Assembly: GCA_003244045.1 (NCBI GenBank) | Contig: QHBU01000119.1 | Coordinates: 1,726 to 47,023 of the forward strand | Direction of reading: 5' to 3' | Source of the DNA: Candidatus Aeolococcus gillhamiae | GTDB lineage: Bacteria > Chloroflexota > Dormibacteria > Aeolococcales > Aeolococcaceae | DNA length: 45,298 bases | Shown here: one piece after another, positions 1 through 11,235 of the stretch | Layout: every line of letters begins with the position of its first letter | How positions within the stretch are numbered: the stretch's first letter is position 1 | The notes under the pieces: model-generated | What the model was told of the DNA's origin: nothing | Database searches by the model: none | Seen by the model: the letters and a program-made list of their open reading frames with translations, nothing else | Made by a program: the position numbers and the translations under genes

Positions 1-1
1 G

Positions 2-1267
<1,266 letters not shown>

Positions 1268-1268
1268 G

Positions 1269-1284
1269 GACCGGTTCGCCGGTC
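1269..1284 (+). other. 6-bp perfect hairpin with TTCG loop between ffh and rpsP
   Basis: GACCGG (1269-1274) pairs perfectly with CCGGTC (1279-1284) around a TTCG tetraloop. It starts two bases after the ffh stop codon and ends seven bases before the rpsP ribosome binding site. No T-tract follows, so it is more likely an RNA-processing or stability element, or a weak attenuator, than an intrinsic terminator. Confidence 0.45.
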
Positions 1285-1302
1285 ACAGAGAAAGGAGACG
1301 TT

Positions 1303-1746
1303 TTGGTCAAGATTCGCCTGAAGAGGATGGGCGCGAAGAAGCGACCCTTCTACCGGCTGGTGGTCGCCGACTCGCGCAGCCCGCGCGACGGTCGCTTCAT
1401 CGAGCTGCTCGGCTTCTACGACCCGCTGCCCAACCCGGCAAAGGTGCAGATCGACGCCGACAAGGTGCGCGAATGGATCGGTAAGGGCGCCCGGCCCAGC
1501 GACGCCGCCCGCGCGCTGCTCGTCGAGCAGGGAATCCTCGCCAAGATTCCGCGGACCTTCAAGCCGGCCCCCGAACCGAAGGCGGCGGCCGCATCCGCGT
1601 CGGAGACACCGGGCGCGCCCGAGGAGGTCGACGCGGTGCCCGCCGAGGCGGCCGACCGGCCGGTGACCGCGCCGGTCGAGGAGCAGGATGCCGAACCCAC
1701 ACCACAGGCAGAGGACGGTGCGGCGGAGGCGGAGTCGGCGCCGTGA
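1303..1746 (+). CDS. rpsP: 30S ribosomal protein S16 with long acidic tail
   Basis: S16 is an assembly protein of the small-subunit body. Residues 1-88 are a complete S16 ([19 protein letters not shown] at the start, then GFYDPLPNP). The usual family length is about 80-90 residues. Residues 89-147 form an Ala/Glu/Pro-rich acidic tail without predicted fold. The start is a TTG at 1303, chosen because the S16 N-terminus begins there and a good Shine-Dalgarno (AAAGGAG, 1291-1297) precedes it. The stop overlaps the khpA start by four bases (GTGA), which implies coupled translation. Confidence 0.96.
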   Translation: MVKIRLKRMGAKKRPFYRLVVADSRSPRDGRFIELLGFYDPLPNPAKVQIDADKVREWIGKGARPSDAARALLVEQGILAKIPRTFKPAPEPKAAAASASETPGAPEEVDAVPAEAADRPVTAPVEEQDAEPTPQAEDGAAEAESAP

Positions 1747-1997
1747 GCGACTACGCGGACCTGACGCGGTTCATCACCGAGCACATCGTCAGCAACAAGG
1801 AGGCGATCAACATCCACGCCGTCCCCCGGGGCCGCTCCACAATCATCGAGGTGACCGTGGCCGAAGAGGACATGGGCAAGGTGATCGGCAAGGGCGGTCG
1901 CAATATCGAAGCGATCCGCGCGGTGGTGAGGGCGGCGGGGCTGCGCAAGCACGAGCGCGTCCAGGTCGAGCTCGCCGACGGAGGGCGGCATGCCTGA
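1743..1997 (+). CDS. khpA: KH-domain RNA-binding protein KhpA
   Basis: This small (84 aa) single type II KH domain protein has the GXXG RNA-binding loop as GKGG at residues 49-52 (VIGKGGRN). KhpA proteins bind RNA, usually as a heterodimer with KhpB/Jag, and influence cell elongation and division in Gram-positives; the partner is not in this window. The position between rpsP and rimM is the classical one. The start is GTG 1743, overlapping the rpsP stop, and the 3' end overlaps rimM by eight bases. Confidence 0.93.
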   Translation: MSDYADLTRFITEHIVSNKEAINIHAVPRGRSTIIEVTVAEEDMGKVIGKGGRNIEAIRAVVRAAGLRKHERVQVELADGGRHA

Positions 1998-2529
1998 GGC
2001 CGGCTCGCCCGCATCGGCGGTGGCAGCGACACCGCTGCTCCGTGTCGCTCACGTGCGCCGTGTCCACGGCGTGCGCGGTGAAGTGCGGGCGCAGACGCTC
2101 GGCGGCGACCTGGGCCGATTCGCGCCCGGGACCGCGCTGTTGGCAGAGAGGGACGGGCGCCGCCTGACGGTGGCCTCATCGCGCCCGCTCGACGGCGACG
2201 ACATCTTGCTCGCCTTCACTGAGCTTCCCAGCCGCGAGGAGGCGGCCACGCTGAGCGGCGACTATCTCTGCGTCGGCCGCGCCCAGGCGCGTGCGCTCGG
2301 TGACGACGAGTGGTTCGTCTGGCAGCTGGTCGGTCTGCGTGTGGTGTCGAACGACGGCGAGGAGCTCGGCGTCGTACGCGACGTCGAGGAGCAGCCCGCC
2401 AGCGACGTCATCGTGGTTGGCGCCGGCACGGACGAACGGCGCTATCCGCTGGTGCGCGAATGGGTTGAGTCCGTCGACGTCGCTGCCGGCGTGGTGGTGG
2501 TCACGCCCTGGCACGAGGACCTCGACTGA
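1990..2529 (+). CDS. rimM: Ribosome maturation factor RimM
   Basis: RimM binds ribosomal protein S19 and assists maturation of the 30S head. The N-terminal RimM beta-barrel starts near residue 15 with the family signature VRRVHGVRGEVR. It is followed by a C-terminal PRC-barrel domain (about 98-175) ending in PLVREWVESVDV. At 179 aa it has the normal length. The ATG at 1990 lies inside the khpA end, and the stop shares one base with the trmD ATG (TGATG), so the ribosome-biogenesis genes are tightly coupled. Confidence 0.95.
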   Translation: MPEAGSPASAVAATPLLRVAHVRRVHGVRGEVRAQTLGGDLGRFAPGTALLAERDGRRLTVASSRPLDGDDILLAFTELPSREEAATLSGDYLCVGRAQARALGDDEWFVWQLVGLRVVSNDGEELGVVRDVEEQPASDVIVVGAGTDERRYPLVREWVESVDVAAGVVVVTPWHEDLD

Positions 2530-3236
2530 TGCGCTTCGACGTGCTCACCGTCTTTCCCGCGGTGTTCCCCGGACCGCTCGGCATCGGTGTCGTCGGCCGC
2601 GCGCTGGACAGTGGCAGCGTCGAGGTGCACGTGCACGACCTGCGTGAGCACACCACCGATCGGCATCGGCAGGTCGACGACATGCAATTCGGCGGCGTCG
2701 GCGGCATGGTTCTCAAGCCGGAACCGATCGTGCGCGCGGTGCGCGCGCTGCGCGCCGAGGTGGCCGGCCTGCGCACCATCCTGCTCTCGCCGCAGGGTCG
2801 CGTCTTCAACCAGGATGTCGCCCACGAGCTGAGCCGTGAGAGTGCTGTGCTGCTCGTATGCGGCCGCTACCAAGGCGTCGACGAGCGCGCCCGCGACGAG
2901 ATCGGCGAGGAGCTGTCCGTGGGCGACTATGTGCTCAGCGGCGGCGAGGTGGGCGCGATGGCGGTCATCGAAGCCACCGCTCGCCTGGTGCCCGGCGTGG
3001 TGGGCTCGCCGGAGTCGCTCGACCAGGAGACGTTCAGCAGCACCGTCGGCGGCGGGCTGGAGCCGCCGCTGTACACACGTCCTGCGGAGTTCGAGGGCCA
3101 CGAGGTTCCCGCGGTGCTGCGCAATGGCGATCACGCGGCGATCACCGCGTGGCGCCGTCAACAGAGTGAACAGTCAATCCGGCGCCGCCGACCAGATCTG
3201 GTACGGTTGCGCGCGGTTCCCGGAGGAAACAAGTGA
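2529..3236 (+). CDS. trmD: tRNA (guanine-N1)-methyltransferase TrmD
   Basis: TrmD makes m1G37 next to the anticodon using S-adenosylmethionine, which prevents +1 frameshifting. The SPOUT methyltransferase knot is clear: [33 protein letters not shown] and the SAM-binding [11 protein letters not shown]. The C-terminal helical domain ends in a basic stretch (RRRRPDLV). Length (235 aa) is normal. The ATG at 2529 overlaps the rimM stop by one base, and the 3' end overlaps rplS by four bases. Confidence 0.97.
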   Translation: MRFDVLTVFPAVFPGPLGIGVVGRALDSGSVEVHVHDLREHTTDRHRQVDDMQFGGVGGMVLKPEPIVRAVRALRAEVAGLRTILLSPQGRVFNQDVAHELSRESAVLLVCGRYQGVDERARDEIGEELSVGDYVLSGGEVGAMAVIEATARLVPGVVGSPESLDQETFSSTVGGGLEPPLYTRPAEFEGHEVPAVLRNGDHAAITAWRRQQSEQSIRRRRPDLVRLRAVPGGNK

Positions 3237-3814
3237 ATGTCATCGACCTGCTCCAACGCGAGCAGGAGAAGCCGGAGGTTCCGGTTCTGCGCTCCGGCGA
3301 CACCGTGCGCGTGCACGTGAAGGTCGTCGAGGGAACCCGCGAACGCATCCAGGTGTTCGAGGGAGTGGTCATCGCCGTCAACGGCACCACTGGGCTGCAC
3401 ACAAGCTTCACTGTGCGCCGTGTTTCGCACGGCGTCGGCGTGGAGCGCACCTTTCTTGTGCACTCTCCGCGGCTCGACCGCATCGAGGTTCTTCGCCACG
3501 GCGACGTGCGCCGGGCCAAGCTGTATTACCTGCGCGAGAAGGTGGGCAAGCGGGCCCGCATCCGCGAGCGACGTGAGCCGATCGGCGGCTCGTCGATGAC
3601 CAGCCGCCGCGAGGCCGCTGACCCGGCCGTGGTTCCCAGCGACGGCGAGCTGGTCGACGAGCTCGACGAGATCCCGGTGAGCGAGCCGGACGGCGCACCC
3701 GAGGAGACCGTCGAGCCTGCGGTGGTTGAGGAAACGGCGCCGGCCGCCACCACACCTGCCAAGGGAAAGCCGGTCGAGGTCGCCGCCGGGGACGCGGAGA
3801 CCGACAACGGCTGA
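3233..3814 (+). CDS. rplS: 50S ribosomal protein L19 with acidic C-terminal extension
   Basis: L19 sits at the interface of the 30S and 50S subunits. Residues 1-114 are a complete L19 ([53 protein letters not shown]). About 80 further residues (115-193) are Glu/Asp/Pro/Ala-rich and look disordered; ordinary L19 stops near residue 115. The start is GTG 3233 with GGAGG at 3222-3226. The extension resembles those on S16 and S2 in this window. Confidence 0.95.
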   Translation: MNVIDLLQREQEKPEVPVLRSGDTVRVHVKVVEGTRERIQVFEGVVIAVNGTTGLHTSFTVRRVSHGVGVERTFLVHSPRLDRIEVLRHGDVRRAKLYYLREKVGKRARIRERREPIGGSSMTSRREAADPAVVPSDGELVDELDEIPVSEPDGAPEETVEPAVVEETAPAATTPAKGKPVEVAAGDAETDNG

Positions 3815-3818
3815 CCGC

Positions 3819-4220
3819 GTGCGTCGCGCTCCGGAACAGCTGCCCCCCGCTCGCCCGCTGCGCGAGCGGGTCGGCCACGCCGGCGAAAACCTGGCCCTGC
3901 ATCACCTCAAGGAGCAGGGCTTCCGCATCCTGGCCCGCGACTGGCGCAGCCGGATCGGACAGATCGACATCGTCGCGGAGGATGGCGAGACCCTCGTCCT
4001 GGTCGAGGTCAAGGCGCGTCGCGGGGTCGGCTTCGGCCTGCCCGAGGAGGCCGTCGACGCGCGCAAGCGTCACAAGTTGCGCCTGCTGCTCGAGACGTAC
4101 CGCTCCGCGACCAAGCGGCAGAAGCAGCCGTGCCGCATCGACGTCCTCGGGCTGGTGCTCGACGAGCATCTCGCCGTGACGCGCTGCGAGCACATCAGGA
4201 ACGCCGTCCAGGACGACTGA
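3819..4220 (+). CDS. yraN: YraN/UPF0102 family nuclease-fold protein
   Basis: This is a small protein (133 aa from GTG 3819, four bases after rplS) with the UPF0102 restriction-endonuclease-like core: GHAGENLA near residue 19, IGQIDIVAEDG (46-56) and LVEVKARRG (61-69). D50, E63 and K65 correspond to the PD-(D/E)XK catalytic set; the usual Glu of the GEID motif is Gln48 here. The exact role is not established; the family often sits beside comM and dprA, as here, which suggests DNA uptake or processing. The frame stays open further upstream over the rplS tail, but similarity begins only after 3819. Confidence 0.88.
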   Translation: MRRAPEQLPPARPLRERVGHAGENLALHHLKEQGFRILARDWRSRIGQIDIVAEDGETLVLVEVKARRGVGFGLPEEAVDARKRHKLRLLLETYRSATKRQKQPCRIDVLGLVLDEHLAVTRCEHIRNAVQDD

Positions 4221-4227
4221 AGCCCGT

Positions 4228-4264
4228 TCGACATACACAAAGCAGTGTATGTATCATACGCCGC
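4228..4264 (+). promoter_or_regulatory. comM promoter with overlapping palindromic operator
   Basis: A -35-like TCGACA (4228-4233) and a -10 TATCAT (4252-4257) are separated by 18 bases, and the ATG of comM follows the -10 by seven bases, so transcription should start at or next to the ATG. This AT-rich island carries two nested inverted repeats: CATACAC (4232-4238) with GTGTATG (4245-4251), and GTATG (4247-4251) with CATAC (4255-4259). The second covers the -10, as a repressor site would. No Shine-Dalgarno is present. Confidence 0.7.
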
Positions 4265-5776
4265 ATGCTCGCCCGCGCCACCGCCTGCAGCGTTCACGGC
4301 CTCGCCGGCGTCCCGGTGATGGTCGAGGCAGATGTGGCCAACGGCTTGCCCTGCTTCACGATCGTCGGTCTCACCGACCGCGCCATCCAGGAGGCGCGCG
4401 AGCGGGTCAAGGCTGCGATCCGCAACTCCGGCTTTGAGTACCCGCAGCGGAGGCTCACCGTGAACCTAGCGCCGGCCGAGGTCCCCAAGGAGGGGACTGG
4501 CTTCGACCTGGCCATCGCCATGGCCATCCTGTGCCTCGACAACAGAGCGCTGCGGCTGGACGGCCAGGCGTTCATCGGTGAGCTGGCGCTGGACGGGTCG
4601 GTCCGTCCGGTCACCGGCGTGCTGCCCATGGCACGCTGCCTGCGAGCAGCGGGAGTGCGCCGGCTTGCCGTCGCCGAGGAGAACGCCGCCGAGGCCGCGC
4701 TCGTCGACTCGCTCGAGGTGGTGGGCGTGTCGTCGCTGCCCCGATGCGTCGGACACCTCGACGGCAGCGCCCCACTGCCCCTGGCCTCCCCGGGCGAGCC
4801 GCCGCCGGCGGAGGAGACCACCGACCTACGCGAGGTGCGCGGCCAGGAGCAGGCCAAGCGCGCGCTGGAGATTGCGGCCGCGGGTGGCCACAACCTGCTG
4901 ATGGTGGGGCCGCCGGGGAGCGGAAAGACCATGCTGGCGCAGGCGTTCTGCTCGCTCCTGCCCGACCTCGACAGTCACCAGTCCCTCGACGTCGCCGCCC
5001 TCTACTCGCTGCGCGGGGCGCTCCGCGAGCGTCCGCCCACCGCCACCCGACCGCCCTTCCGTGCGCCCCACCACTCGGTGTCGCGCGCCGGTTTGATCGG
5101 CGGCGGTAGCGGGCTGGCCCGACCCGGTGAGATCAGCCTCGCGCACCATGGCGTGCTCTTCCTCGACGAGGTCTGTGAGTTCGCGCGGAGTCACCTCGAA
5201 GCACTGCGCCAGCCGCTCGAGGAGCGCACCGTGAGCGTGGTTCGGTCACGCGGCGCCGTACAGTTCCCGGCGGACTTCATGCTGGTCGCCGCCGCCAACC
5301 CGTGTCCGTGCGGACACCTGGGCGACGAGACCGGGTGCACCTGCACGCCGCGCGCGCTCGCGGAGTACTCGAGCCGGTTGAGCGGGCCCATCCGCGACCG
5401 CATCGACCTCGTCATCGATGTTCCTCGGCAGCGCTTCGGCGACCTGTTCGACGGCCAATCGGGCGAGTCCTCAGCGACGGTGCGCGAGCGCGTGCGAACG
5501 GCACGTGCCCGTCAACGACGCCGCAATCCGGCGGCGATGCGAGGGGCGCGGAACGCCGCGCTCGACGGCGCTGTGCTGCGGGATGCGGCCGACGCAACCC
5601 CGAGTGCCACGCGCCTCCTCGCGCTCGCCGGTGAGCGCCTGCAGCTCAGCGCGCGCGGCTTCTTTCGGGTGCTGCGCGTCGCCCGCACCATCGCCGACCT
5701 GCGCGGTGCCGCCGAGGTCGGCGAGAGCGACGTCGGCGAGGCGCTGCGGTTTCGCGGCGAGGCACCGCCGCGGTGA
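4265..5776 (+). CDS. comM: Mg-chelatase-like AAA+ ATPase ComM (YifB)
   Basis: ComM is a hexameric helicase that drives branch migration during natural transformation. At 503 aa it has family length. The N-terminal ComM/Lon-protease-like domain runs to about residue 180 (GLPCFTIVGLTDRAIQEARE). The AAA+ module has Walker A GPPGSGKT at 215-222 and Walker B VLFLDEV ending near 303. The Cys-rich CPCGHLGDETGCTCTP segment and the C-terminal Mg-chelatase domain follow. The ATG at 4265 matches the family N-terminus. The gene overlaps dprA by four bases. Competence itself cannot be inferred from this alone, because comM and dprA also occur in non-competent species. Confidence 0.95.
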   Translation: MLARATACSVHGLAGVPVMVEADVANGLPCFTIVGLTDRAIQEARERVKAAIRNSGFEYPQRRLTVNLAPAEVPKEGTGFDLAIAMAILCLDNRALRLDGQAFIGELALDGSVRPVTGVLPMARCLRAAGVRRLAVAEENAAEAALVDSLEVVGVSSLPRCVGHLDGSAPLPLASPGEPPPAEETTDLREVRGQEQAKRALEIAAAGGHNLLMVGPPGSGKTMLAQAFCSLLPDLDSHQSLDVAALYSLRGALRERPPTATRPPFRAPHHSVSRAGLIGGGSGLARPGEISLAHHGVLFLDEVCEFARSHLEALRQPLEERTVSVVRSRGAVQFPADFMLVAAANPCPCGHLGDETGCTCTPRALAEYSSRLSGPIRDRIDLVIDVPRQRFGDLFDGQSGESSATVRERVRTARARQRRRNPAAMRGARNAALDGAVLRDAADATPSATRLLALAGERLQLSARGFFRVLRVARTIADLRGAAEVGESDVGEALRFRGEAPPR

Positions 5777-6678
5777 GCGTCCCCGTCGCGGCGCGCCGGC
5801 TGCGCCGGGGTGAACCGGGCTGGCCGGAGCGGCTCGAGCACCTCGACTGTCCCCCGGACGCGCTGTGGGTACGAGGCACCTTGCCGGCGGCCGGCGCGCC
5901 ATGCGTCGCCGTTGTCGGGTCGCGGCGGGCCACCCCGGGCGGCCTGCTCACCGCGCATGACATCGCCGTTGACCTCGCGGCCGCCGGGGTGACCGTGGTG
6001 AGCGGCATGGCACGAGGGATCGACGGTGCCACACATCGCGGTGCGCTGCACGGCGGCGGCAGCACCATCGCCGTGCTCGGCTGCGGCATCGAGGTGTGCT
6101 ACCCGGGCGAGCACCTCGAGCTCCGCGAGCAGATCGCCGCGCACGGCTGCGTGGTCTCGGAGGATGGCGGCAGCGAGTTCCCGCTCGCGTGGCGGTTCCC
6201 GCGGCGCAATCGCATTATCGCGGCACTCGCCGAGGCCGTGGTGGTGGTCGAGGCAACCGCGCGGAGCGGTGCCCTGAGCACTGCCCGCTGGGCCGCCGAC
6301 CTCGGTCGTGAGGTGCTCGCGGTGCCGGGCTCGATTCGCAACCCCAGCTCCGCCGGGACGAACTTCCTCATCCGCGACGGCGTGCGCCCCTACCTCGGCA
6401 TCGCCGACCTCTTCGAGGCGGTCCCGGCGCTTCGGCGCTGCATGACCGCGCGGGCCGTGGATCGCCCAGCCCTCGAGGCGCTCGACCGGTCCGCCGGAGG
6501 CGCTGACCCGCTCCTTGGCCGGGTCCTCGACCAGCTCACCGCCGACCCCGTCCACCCAGACGACCTGGCCGCCGCCCTGGGAGTCGGGGTGGCCGCTCTG
6601 GCGAGCGCACTGACCACCCTCCAACTGCGTGGCGCCATCACCGATGTTTGCGGAGGCCGCGTTGCGCGTACCTTTTAA
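5773..6678 (+). CDS. dprA: DNA-processing protein DprA (Smf)
   Basis: DprA protects incoming single-stranded DNA and loads RecA on it. The Rossmann-type core is complete: VAVVGSRRATPGG, VSGMARGIDGATHRGAL, IAVLGCGIEVCYPGEH, FPRRNRIIAAL, VEATARSGALSTARWA and AGTNFLIRDGV. A C-terminal winged-helix (about residues 235-301) follows. Length is 301 aa. The start is GTG 5773 inside the comM stop, so the two proteins are co-translated; the pair functions in one pathway. Confidence 0.95.
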   Translation: MSVPVAARRLRRGEPGWPERLEHLDCPPDALWVRGTLPAAGAPCVAVVGSRRATPGGLLTAHDIAVDLAAAGVTVVSGMARGIDGATHRGALHGGGSTIAVLGCGIEVCYPGEHLELREQIAAHGCVVSEDGGSEFPLAWRFPRRNRIIAALAEAVVVVEATARSGALSTARWAADLGREVLAVPGSIRNPSSAGTNFLIRDGVRPYLGIADLFEAVPALRRCMTARAVDRPALEALDRSAGGADPLLGRVLDQLTADPVHPDDLAAALGVGVAALASALTTLQLRGAITDVCGGRVARTF

Positions 6679-6728
6679 GGACCCCGCCTCCCCGCCCTGA
6701 GCCCGGAGCGGCACCTCCGACCCGTTGT

Positions 6729-6734
6729 TATCAT
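6729..6734 (+). promoter_or_regulatory. Candidate -10 element upstream of topA
   Basis: TATCAT lies in the 119-base gap between dprA and topA, 63 bases before the topA ATG, preceded by GTTGT. No convincing -35 is visible. A transcript from here would have a leader of about 55 bases. The evidence is only the hexamer and its location in a gap. Confidence 0.35.
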
Positions 6735-6797
6735 CCGGCCGGCCTCGGTTCCCGCCGGCCGCCCCCGCGCCGCAACGCGCGACACTCCCCTCCAAGA

Positions 6798-9158
6798 ATG
6801 CCCAACCGCCTGATCATCGTCGAGTCCCCATCCAAAGCACGCACCCTCGCCAAGTTCCTCGGCGCCGGGTACACGGTGAAGGCGTCCATGGGCCACGTCC
6901 GCGATCTCCCCAAGTCGAAGATCGGGGTGGACATCGACGCCGGCTTCGTGCCCGAGTACCAGGTGATCAAGGGCAAGGAGAAGCAGATCAAGGAGCTGCA
7001 GGCCGCCTCACGCAAGGCCGATAGCACGCTTCTCGCCGCCGACCCCGACCGCGAGGGTGAGGCGATCGCCTGGCACATCGCCCAGGCGCTCAAGCTCGAT
7101 GACCCCGACCGGGTGGTGTTCCACGAGATCACGAAGGGTGCGGTCGAGGCCGCGCTCGCCGAGCCGCGCAAGATCGACCGCGGCCTCGTCTCCGCCCAGG
7201 AGGCCCGCCGCGTCATCGACCGGCTGGTCGGCTACAAGCTCAGCCCGCTGCTGTGGCGCAAGGTCCGCACCGGCCTGTCGGCCGGGCGGGTGCAATCCGT
7301 CGCCGTGCGCCTTGTGGTCGACCGGGAGGCCGAGATCGATGCCTTCGTCACCAAGGAATCGTGGACGGTCGACGCCATCCTCGAGAAGGAGAAGGGCGCC
7401 TTCGCGGCGAGGCTGGTCGGCAAGCGCGGCGAGTCGCCGGCGGCCGACGTCGACAAGCTCGAGCTCGGCTCCGAGACGGAGGCCAGGACGGTCGCCGACG
7501 CGCTGGGCATCGACGCCGACGGCCACCCGACCGCGGCCACTCCACCGTTCACGGTCGAGGGCATCGAGGCCCGCGAGACCTCACGCCAGGCGCCGATCCC
7601 CTACACGACGAGCACCCTGCAACAGGACGCCAGCACACGTCTGCGCCTCTCGCCGCGGCGCACCATGAGCCTTGCCCAGCAGCTCTACGAGGGCGTCGAG
7701 CTGGGCAGCGCCGGCCCGGTGGGCCTGATCACCTACATGCGCACCGATTCGACCAGGATCAGCGACGTCGCCAAGGGGCAGGCTGCCGACCACATCGTCA
7801 TCCAGTTCGGCAAGGAGTACCTGCGGGGCACGCCCGCCAGGCAGCGCGCCGCTGCCGGCAACATCCAGGACGCCCACGAGGCGGTGCGGCCCACCGACGT
7901 GGCCAGGACCCCCAAGTCGCTGCGCGACCAGCTCGACCCCGCCCAGTACCGCCTCTACGACCTCATCTGGCGCCGCTTTGTGGCCAGCCAGATGGCGGCG
8001 GCGCGATTCCTCAACACCCGCGCCTCGCTCGCCGCCGGCGAGTACCTGTTCCGGGCCAGCGGCTCGGTGCTCCAGTTCGACGGCTTCCAGAAGGTGTGGA
8101 AGCGCGATGAGGAGAAGGACAAGGATCGCGAGGAGCACGTGCTGCCCGCGCTGCAGAGCGGTGAGCGGCTGCCCTGCGTCGACTTCCGCCGCGAGCAGCA
8201 CTTCACGCAGCCGCCACCACGCTACACCGAGGCCTCCCTCATCAAGGAGCTCGAGGAGCGCGGCATCGGCCGGCCGTCGACGTACGCGCCCACCATCGAG
8301 GTGATCCAGGAGCGCAACTACGTGCGCCAGGAGGAGCGCCGCCTGCACCCGACCGAGCTCGGCAAGACAGTCGATGGGGTACTGCGCGAGCACTTCCCGG
8401 CGATCGTCGACGTCGACTTCACCGCCGAGATGGAGAAGCGGCTCGACGGCATCGAGGAGGGGACGCGTCAGTACGAGCCCACCATCCGCGAGTGGTACGA
8501 CCCGTTCGCGGTCACGCTGAGCAAGGCCGAGGCCAACATGGAGCGGGTCAAGGTGCCCGCCCGTGACACCGGCGAGCTCTGCCCGCAGTGCGGGGAGGGA
8601 TCGCTGGTCATCCGTGAAGGCAAGTTCGGCGAGTTCACGGGATGCTCGCGCTACCCGGAATGCGACTACATCAAGGACCGCAAGGCCGCGGCCGAGCCCA
8701 CCGGCGAGATGTGCCCGGAGTGCGGCAAGCCGCTGGTGCTGCGCCAGGGCCGCCGCGGGCCTTTCGTCGGCTGCTCCGGGTACCCAGGCTGCCGCCACAT
8801 CAAGGGCGACGCGCCGGCGGTGGCCGCCGACGGCAGCAGTGCCGCGGCCGCACCCGCCGAGGAGCTCGGACCCTGCCCCGACTGTGGCAAGCCCCTGGCC
8901 CGGCGCAGCGGTCGCCGGGGCAGCTTCGTCGGCTGCACCGGGTACCCGTCCTGCAAGTACATCCAGGCCGGCAGCAACCAGGCCGGCCCGAGCGCCGGCG
9001 CTTCGGCGGAGCCCACCGGCGAGATGTGCCCGAAGTGCGGCAAGCCGCTGGTCAAGCGCCAGGGACGGTACGGCCCTTTCGTGAGCTGCTCTGGCTACCC
9101 GGGCTGCAAGTACCGTCCTCCGAAGGCTGCCGCGGCGGAGAAGGTGGGCGCGAGGTGA
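6798..9158 (+). CDS. topA: DNA topoisomerase I (type IA) with four zinc ribbons
   Basis: TopA relaxes negative supercoils by single-strand passage. The TOPRIM domain opens the protein ([30 protein letters not shown]). The catalytic tyrosine is Y313 in ITYMRTDST, and the gate domains end near residue 590. From residue 595 there are four CXXCG topoisomerase zinc ribbons (starting CPQCG, CPECG, CPDCG, CPKCG), each closing with a C-x-x-YP-x-C pair. The ATG at 6798 gives the conserved [10 protein letters not shown] start; the frame is open upstream but carries no TopA sequence there. It overlaps hslV by four bases. Confidence 0.96.
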   Translation: MPNRLIIVESPSKARTLAKFLGAGYTVKASMGHVRDLPKSKIGVDIDAGFVPEYQVIKGKEKQIKELQAASRKADSTLLAADPDREGEAIAWHIAQALKLDDPDRVVFHEITKGAVEAALAEPRKIDRGLVSAQEARRVIDRLVGYKLSPLLWRKVRTGLSAGRVQSVAVRLVVDREAEIDAFVTKESWTVDAILEKEKGAFAARLVGKRGESPAADVDKLELGSETEARTVADALGIDADGHPTAATPPFTVEGIEARETSRQAPIPYTTSTLQQDASTRLRLSPRRTMSLAQQLYEGVELGSAGPVGLITYMRTDSTRISDVAKGQAADHIVIQFGKEYLRGTPARQRAAAGNIQDAHEAVRPTDVARTPKSLRDQLDPAQYRLYDLIWRRFVASQMAAARFLNTRASLAAGEYLFRASGSVLQFDGFQKVWKRDEEKDKDREEHVLPALQSGERLPCVDFRREQHFTQPPPRYTEASLIKELEERGIGRPSTYAPTIEVIQERNYVRQEERRLHPTELGKTVDGVLREHFPAIVDVDFTAEMEKRLDGIEEGTRQYEPTIREWYDPFAVTLSKAEANMERVKVPARDTGELCPQCGEGSLVIREGKFGEFTGCSRYPECDYIKDRKAAAEPTGEMCPECGKPLVLRQGRRGPFVGCSGYPGCRHIKGDAPAVAADGSSAAAAPAEELGPCPDCGKPLARRSGRRGSFVGCTGYPSCKYIQAGSNQAGPSAGASAEPTGEMCPKCGKPLVKRQGRYGPFVSCSGYPGCKYRPPKAAAAEKVGAR

Positions 9159-9712
9159 ACGCGTTCCACGCCACCACAATCGTGGCGGTGAAGCGGGGTG
9201 GTCAGGTGGCGATCGCCGGCGACGGACAGGTCACCGTCGGGGACGTGGTCATGAAGCATCGGGCCGTCAAGGTGCGCCGGCTGTTCAACGAGAGGGTGGT
9301 GGTCGGCTTCGCCGGGACTGTCGCCGACGCCTTCACCCTCTTCGACAAGTTCGAGCAGCACCTCGAGAGGCACCAGGGCAACCTGCTGCGCGCCGCCGTC
9401 GGGCTGAGCAAGGAGTGGCGCACCGACAAGTACCTGCGCCACCTCGAGGCCATGCTGATCGCCGCCGACGAGGAGCACCTTCTCCTGCTCAGCGGCGACG
9501 GCGAGATCATCGAGCCCGACGAGAACATCACCGCCATCGGCAGCGGCGGTCCGTTCGCGCACGCCGCTGCCCGCGCGCTCATGGAGAACACCGAGCTGGG
9601 CGCGACCGAGGTCGCCCGTAAGGCGCTCGAGATCGCCGCACAGCTCTGCATCTACACCAACGACAACATCTCGGTGGAGACGCTGGCCACCTCGGACGCG
9701 AAGCCGGCGTGA
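9155..9712 (+). CDS. hslV: HslV, peptidase subunit of the HslUV protease
   Basis: HslV is the proteasome-like threonine peptidase of the ATP-dependent HslUV complex, which degrades misfolded and regulatory proteins. The GTG at 9155 overlaps the topA stop and gives the propeptide MNAFHA in front of the nucleophile Thr7 (TTIVAV). Other hallmarks are [58 protein letters not shown] and [11 protein letters not shown]. Length is 185 aa. Seeing hslV and hslU overlap by four bases confirms a functional pair. Confidence 0.96.
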   Translation: MNAFHATTIVAVKRGGQVAIAGDGQVTVGDVVMKHRAVKVRRLFNERVVVGFAGTVADAFTLFDKFEQHLERHQGNLLRAAVGLSKEWRTDKYLRHLEAMLIAADEEHLLLLSGDGEIIEPDENITAIGSGGPFAHAAARALMENTELGATEVARKALEIAAQLCIYTNDNISVETLATSDAKPA

Positions 9713-11208
9713 CCGACCAGCTCACCACGGTCGTCGAGCTCGAGCCGGATGGAGTCGATGGAGGTGGCGACCCGCAAGGGCCGCCCGCGGCGCCGTTGGA
9801 ACAGCTCGGCGGCGCTGCCGAATCGCCCGAGGAGCTGAGGCCCGTCGACATCGTGCGTCGGCTCGATGAGTACATCATCGGCCAGCAGGCCGCCAAGCGC
9901 TCGGTAGCAATCGCGCTGCGCAACCGCATCCGCCGGCAGCGCCTCACCGACGAGATGCGCGAAGAGGTCCTGCCCAAGAACATCCTCATGATCGGGCCCA
10001 CCGGCGTCGGCAAGACGGAGATCGCTCGGCGACTGGCGCGCCTCACCAACTCGCCCTTCCTGAAGGTCGAGGCGACCAAGTTCACCGAGGTCGGCTACGT
10101 CGGCCGCGACGTCGAGTCGATCATCCGCGACCTTCTCGAGCAGACCATCACCGAGGTGCACAACGGTCGCATCGCCGATGTCGAGGACCGTGCCCGCGCG
10201 GCCGCCGCAGCGCGCATCGTCGACGCGCTCGTCGAGGCGGAGGAGCACGCGCAGCGGCCCAAGGCGACCGCGGCCACGGATGCCGCCACCGCCGCCGTCG
10301 GGGATGACGTCGCAGGTCAGCGGCGTCTCCGGTTGGTGCGTCGGCGCATGGAACGACGCCTGGCGGCCAACAAGCTCGAGGACAAGCTCATCGACATCGA
10401 GGTGGAGGAGCCGTTCCAGCCAGCGCTCGAAGGCTTTGCGGGCACCGGACTCGAGGAGGTGGGCACGTCGTTATCGGACTTCTTCTCGCAGATGGCTCCG
10501 CCGCGCAAGCGCAGCAAACGCATGACCGTCGCCGACGCGCGCACCACGCTCATCGAGGAGGAGACGGACCGCCTCGTCGACATGGACCGCGTCTACGACG
10601 ACGCCATCCGCGCCGTCGAGGACGACGGCATCGTCTTCGTCGACGAGGTCGACAAGATCTGCGGCCAGCGCAGCGAGCACGGCCCCGATGTCAGCGGCGA
10701 GGGTGTGCAGCGCGACCTGCTCCCGCTGCTCGAGGGTTCGACCGTCAACACCCGCTACGGACCGGTGCACACCGACCACATCCTCTTCATCGCCGCCGGC
10801 GCGTTCACGATGTCGCGACCCAGCGACCTCATCCCCGAGATGCAGGGACGGTTCCCGATCCGCGTCGAGCTGAGCAGCCTCTCCCAGGCCGACCTCGAAC
10901 GCATCCTGGTGGAGCCGTCCAACGCGCTGACCAAGCAGTACACCGCCCTGCTCGGCACCGAGGGCGTCGACCTGCGCTTCAACCCCGCCGGCATTGCCGA
11001 GATCGCGCGCCAGGCCCACGCCGTCAACGAGCAGGACGAGAACATCGGCGCCCGTCGCCTCTTCACCATCCTGGAGAAGGTCCTCGAGGAGATCTCCTTC
11101 CGAGCAGAGGACTTCACCGCCATGCCGGTGGAGGTCACCGCAGAGTACGTGAGCTCCCGGCTGGCCGATCTCGTACGCAACGACGATGTCAGGAAATACG
11201 TCCTCTGA
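9709..11208 (+). CDS. hslU: HslU, ATPase/unfoldase subunit of the HslUV protease
   Basis: HslU is the Clp/AAA+ unfoldase that feeds HslV. Walker A is GPTGVGKT (96-103), the substrate-gripping pore motif is GYVG (in TEVGYVGRD), and Walker B is [11 protein letters not shown]. The inserted I domain is rich in charged residues (about 155-285), and [15 protein letters not shown] marks the C-terminal domain. The 499 aa length exceeds the usual 440-465 mainly through an N-terminal extension of about 43 Gly/Pro/Glu-rich residues before [16 protein letters not shown]. The start is GTG 9709, overlapping hslV. Confidence 0.95.
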   Translation: MTDQLTTVVELEPDGVDGGGDPQGPPAAPLEQLGGAAESPEELRPVDIVRRLDEYIIGQQAAKRSVAIALRNRIRRQRLTDEMREEVLPKNILMIGPTGVGKTEIARRLARLTNSPFLKVEATKFTEVGYVGRDVESIIRDLLEQTITEVHNGRIADVEDRARAAAAARIVDALVEAEEHAQRPKATAATDAATAAVGDDVAGQRRLRLVRRRMERRLAANKLEDKLIDIEVEEPFQPALEGFAGTGLEEVGTSLSDFFSQMAPPRKRSKRMTVADARTTLIEEETDRLVDMDRVYDDAIRAVEDDGIVFVDEVDKICGQRSEHGPDVSGEGVQRDLLPLLEGSTVNTRYGPVHTDHILFIAAGAFTMSRPSDLIPEMQGRFPIRVELSSLSQADLERILVEPSNALTKQYTALLGTEGVDLRFNPAGIAEIARQAHAVNEQDENIGARRLFTILEKVLEEISFRAEDFTAMPVEVTAEYVSSRLADLVRNDDVRKYVL

Positions 11209-11235
11209 GGAACCGGGACGTCCGGGACGGAGGGC

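Noticed and set aside
8642-9154. Apparent N-terminal extension of hslV by 171 codons
   Set aside because: This part is the out-of-frame shadow of the topA zinc ribbons; HslV sequence begins at GTG 9155.
7581-9179. A 532-codon minus-strand open frame opposite topA
   Set aside because: It is the mirror of the TopA coding sequence, including its zinc-ribbon repeats, and shows no domain of its own.
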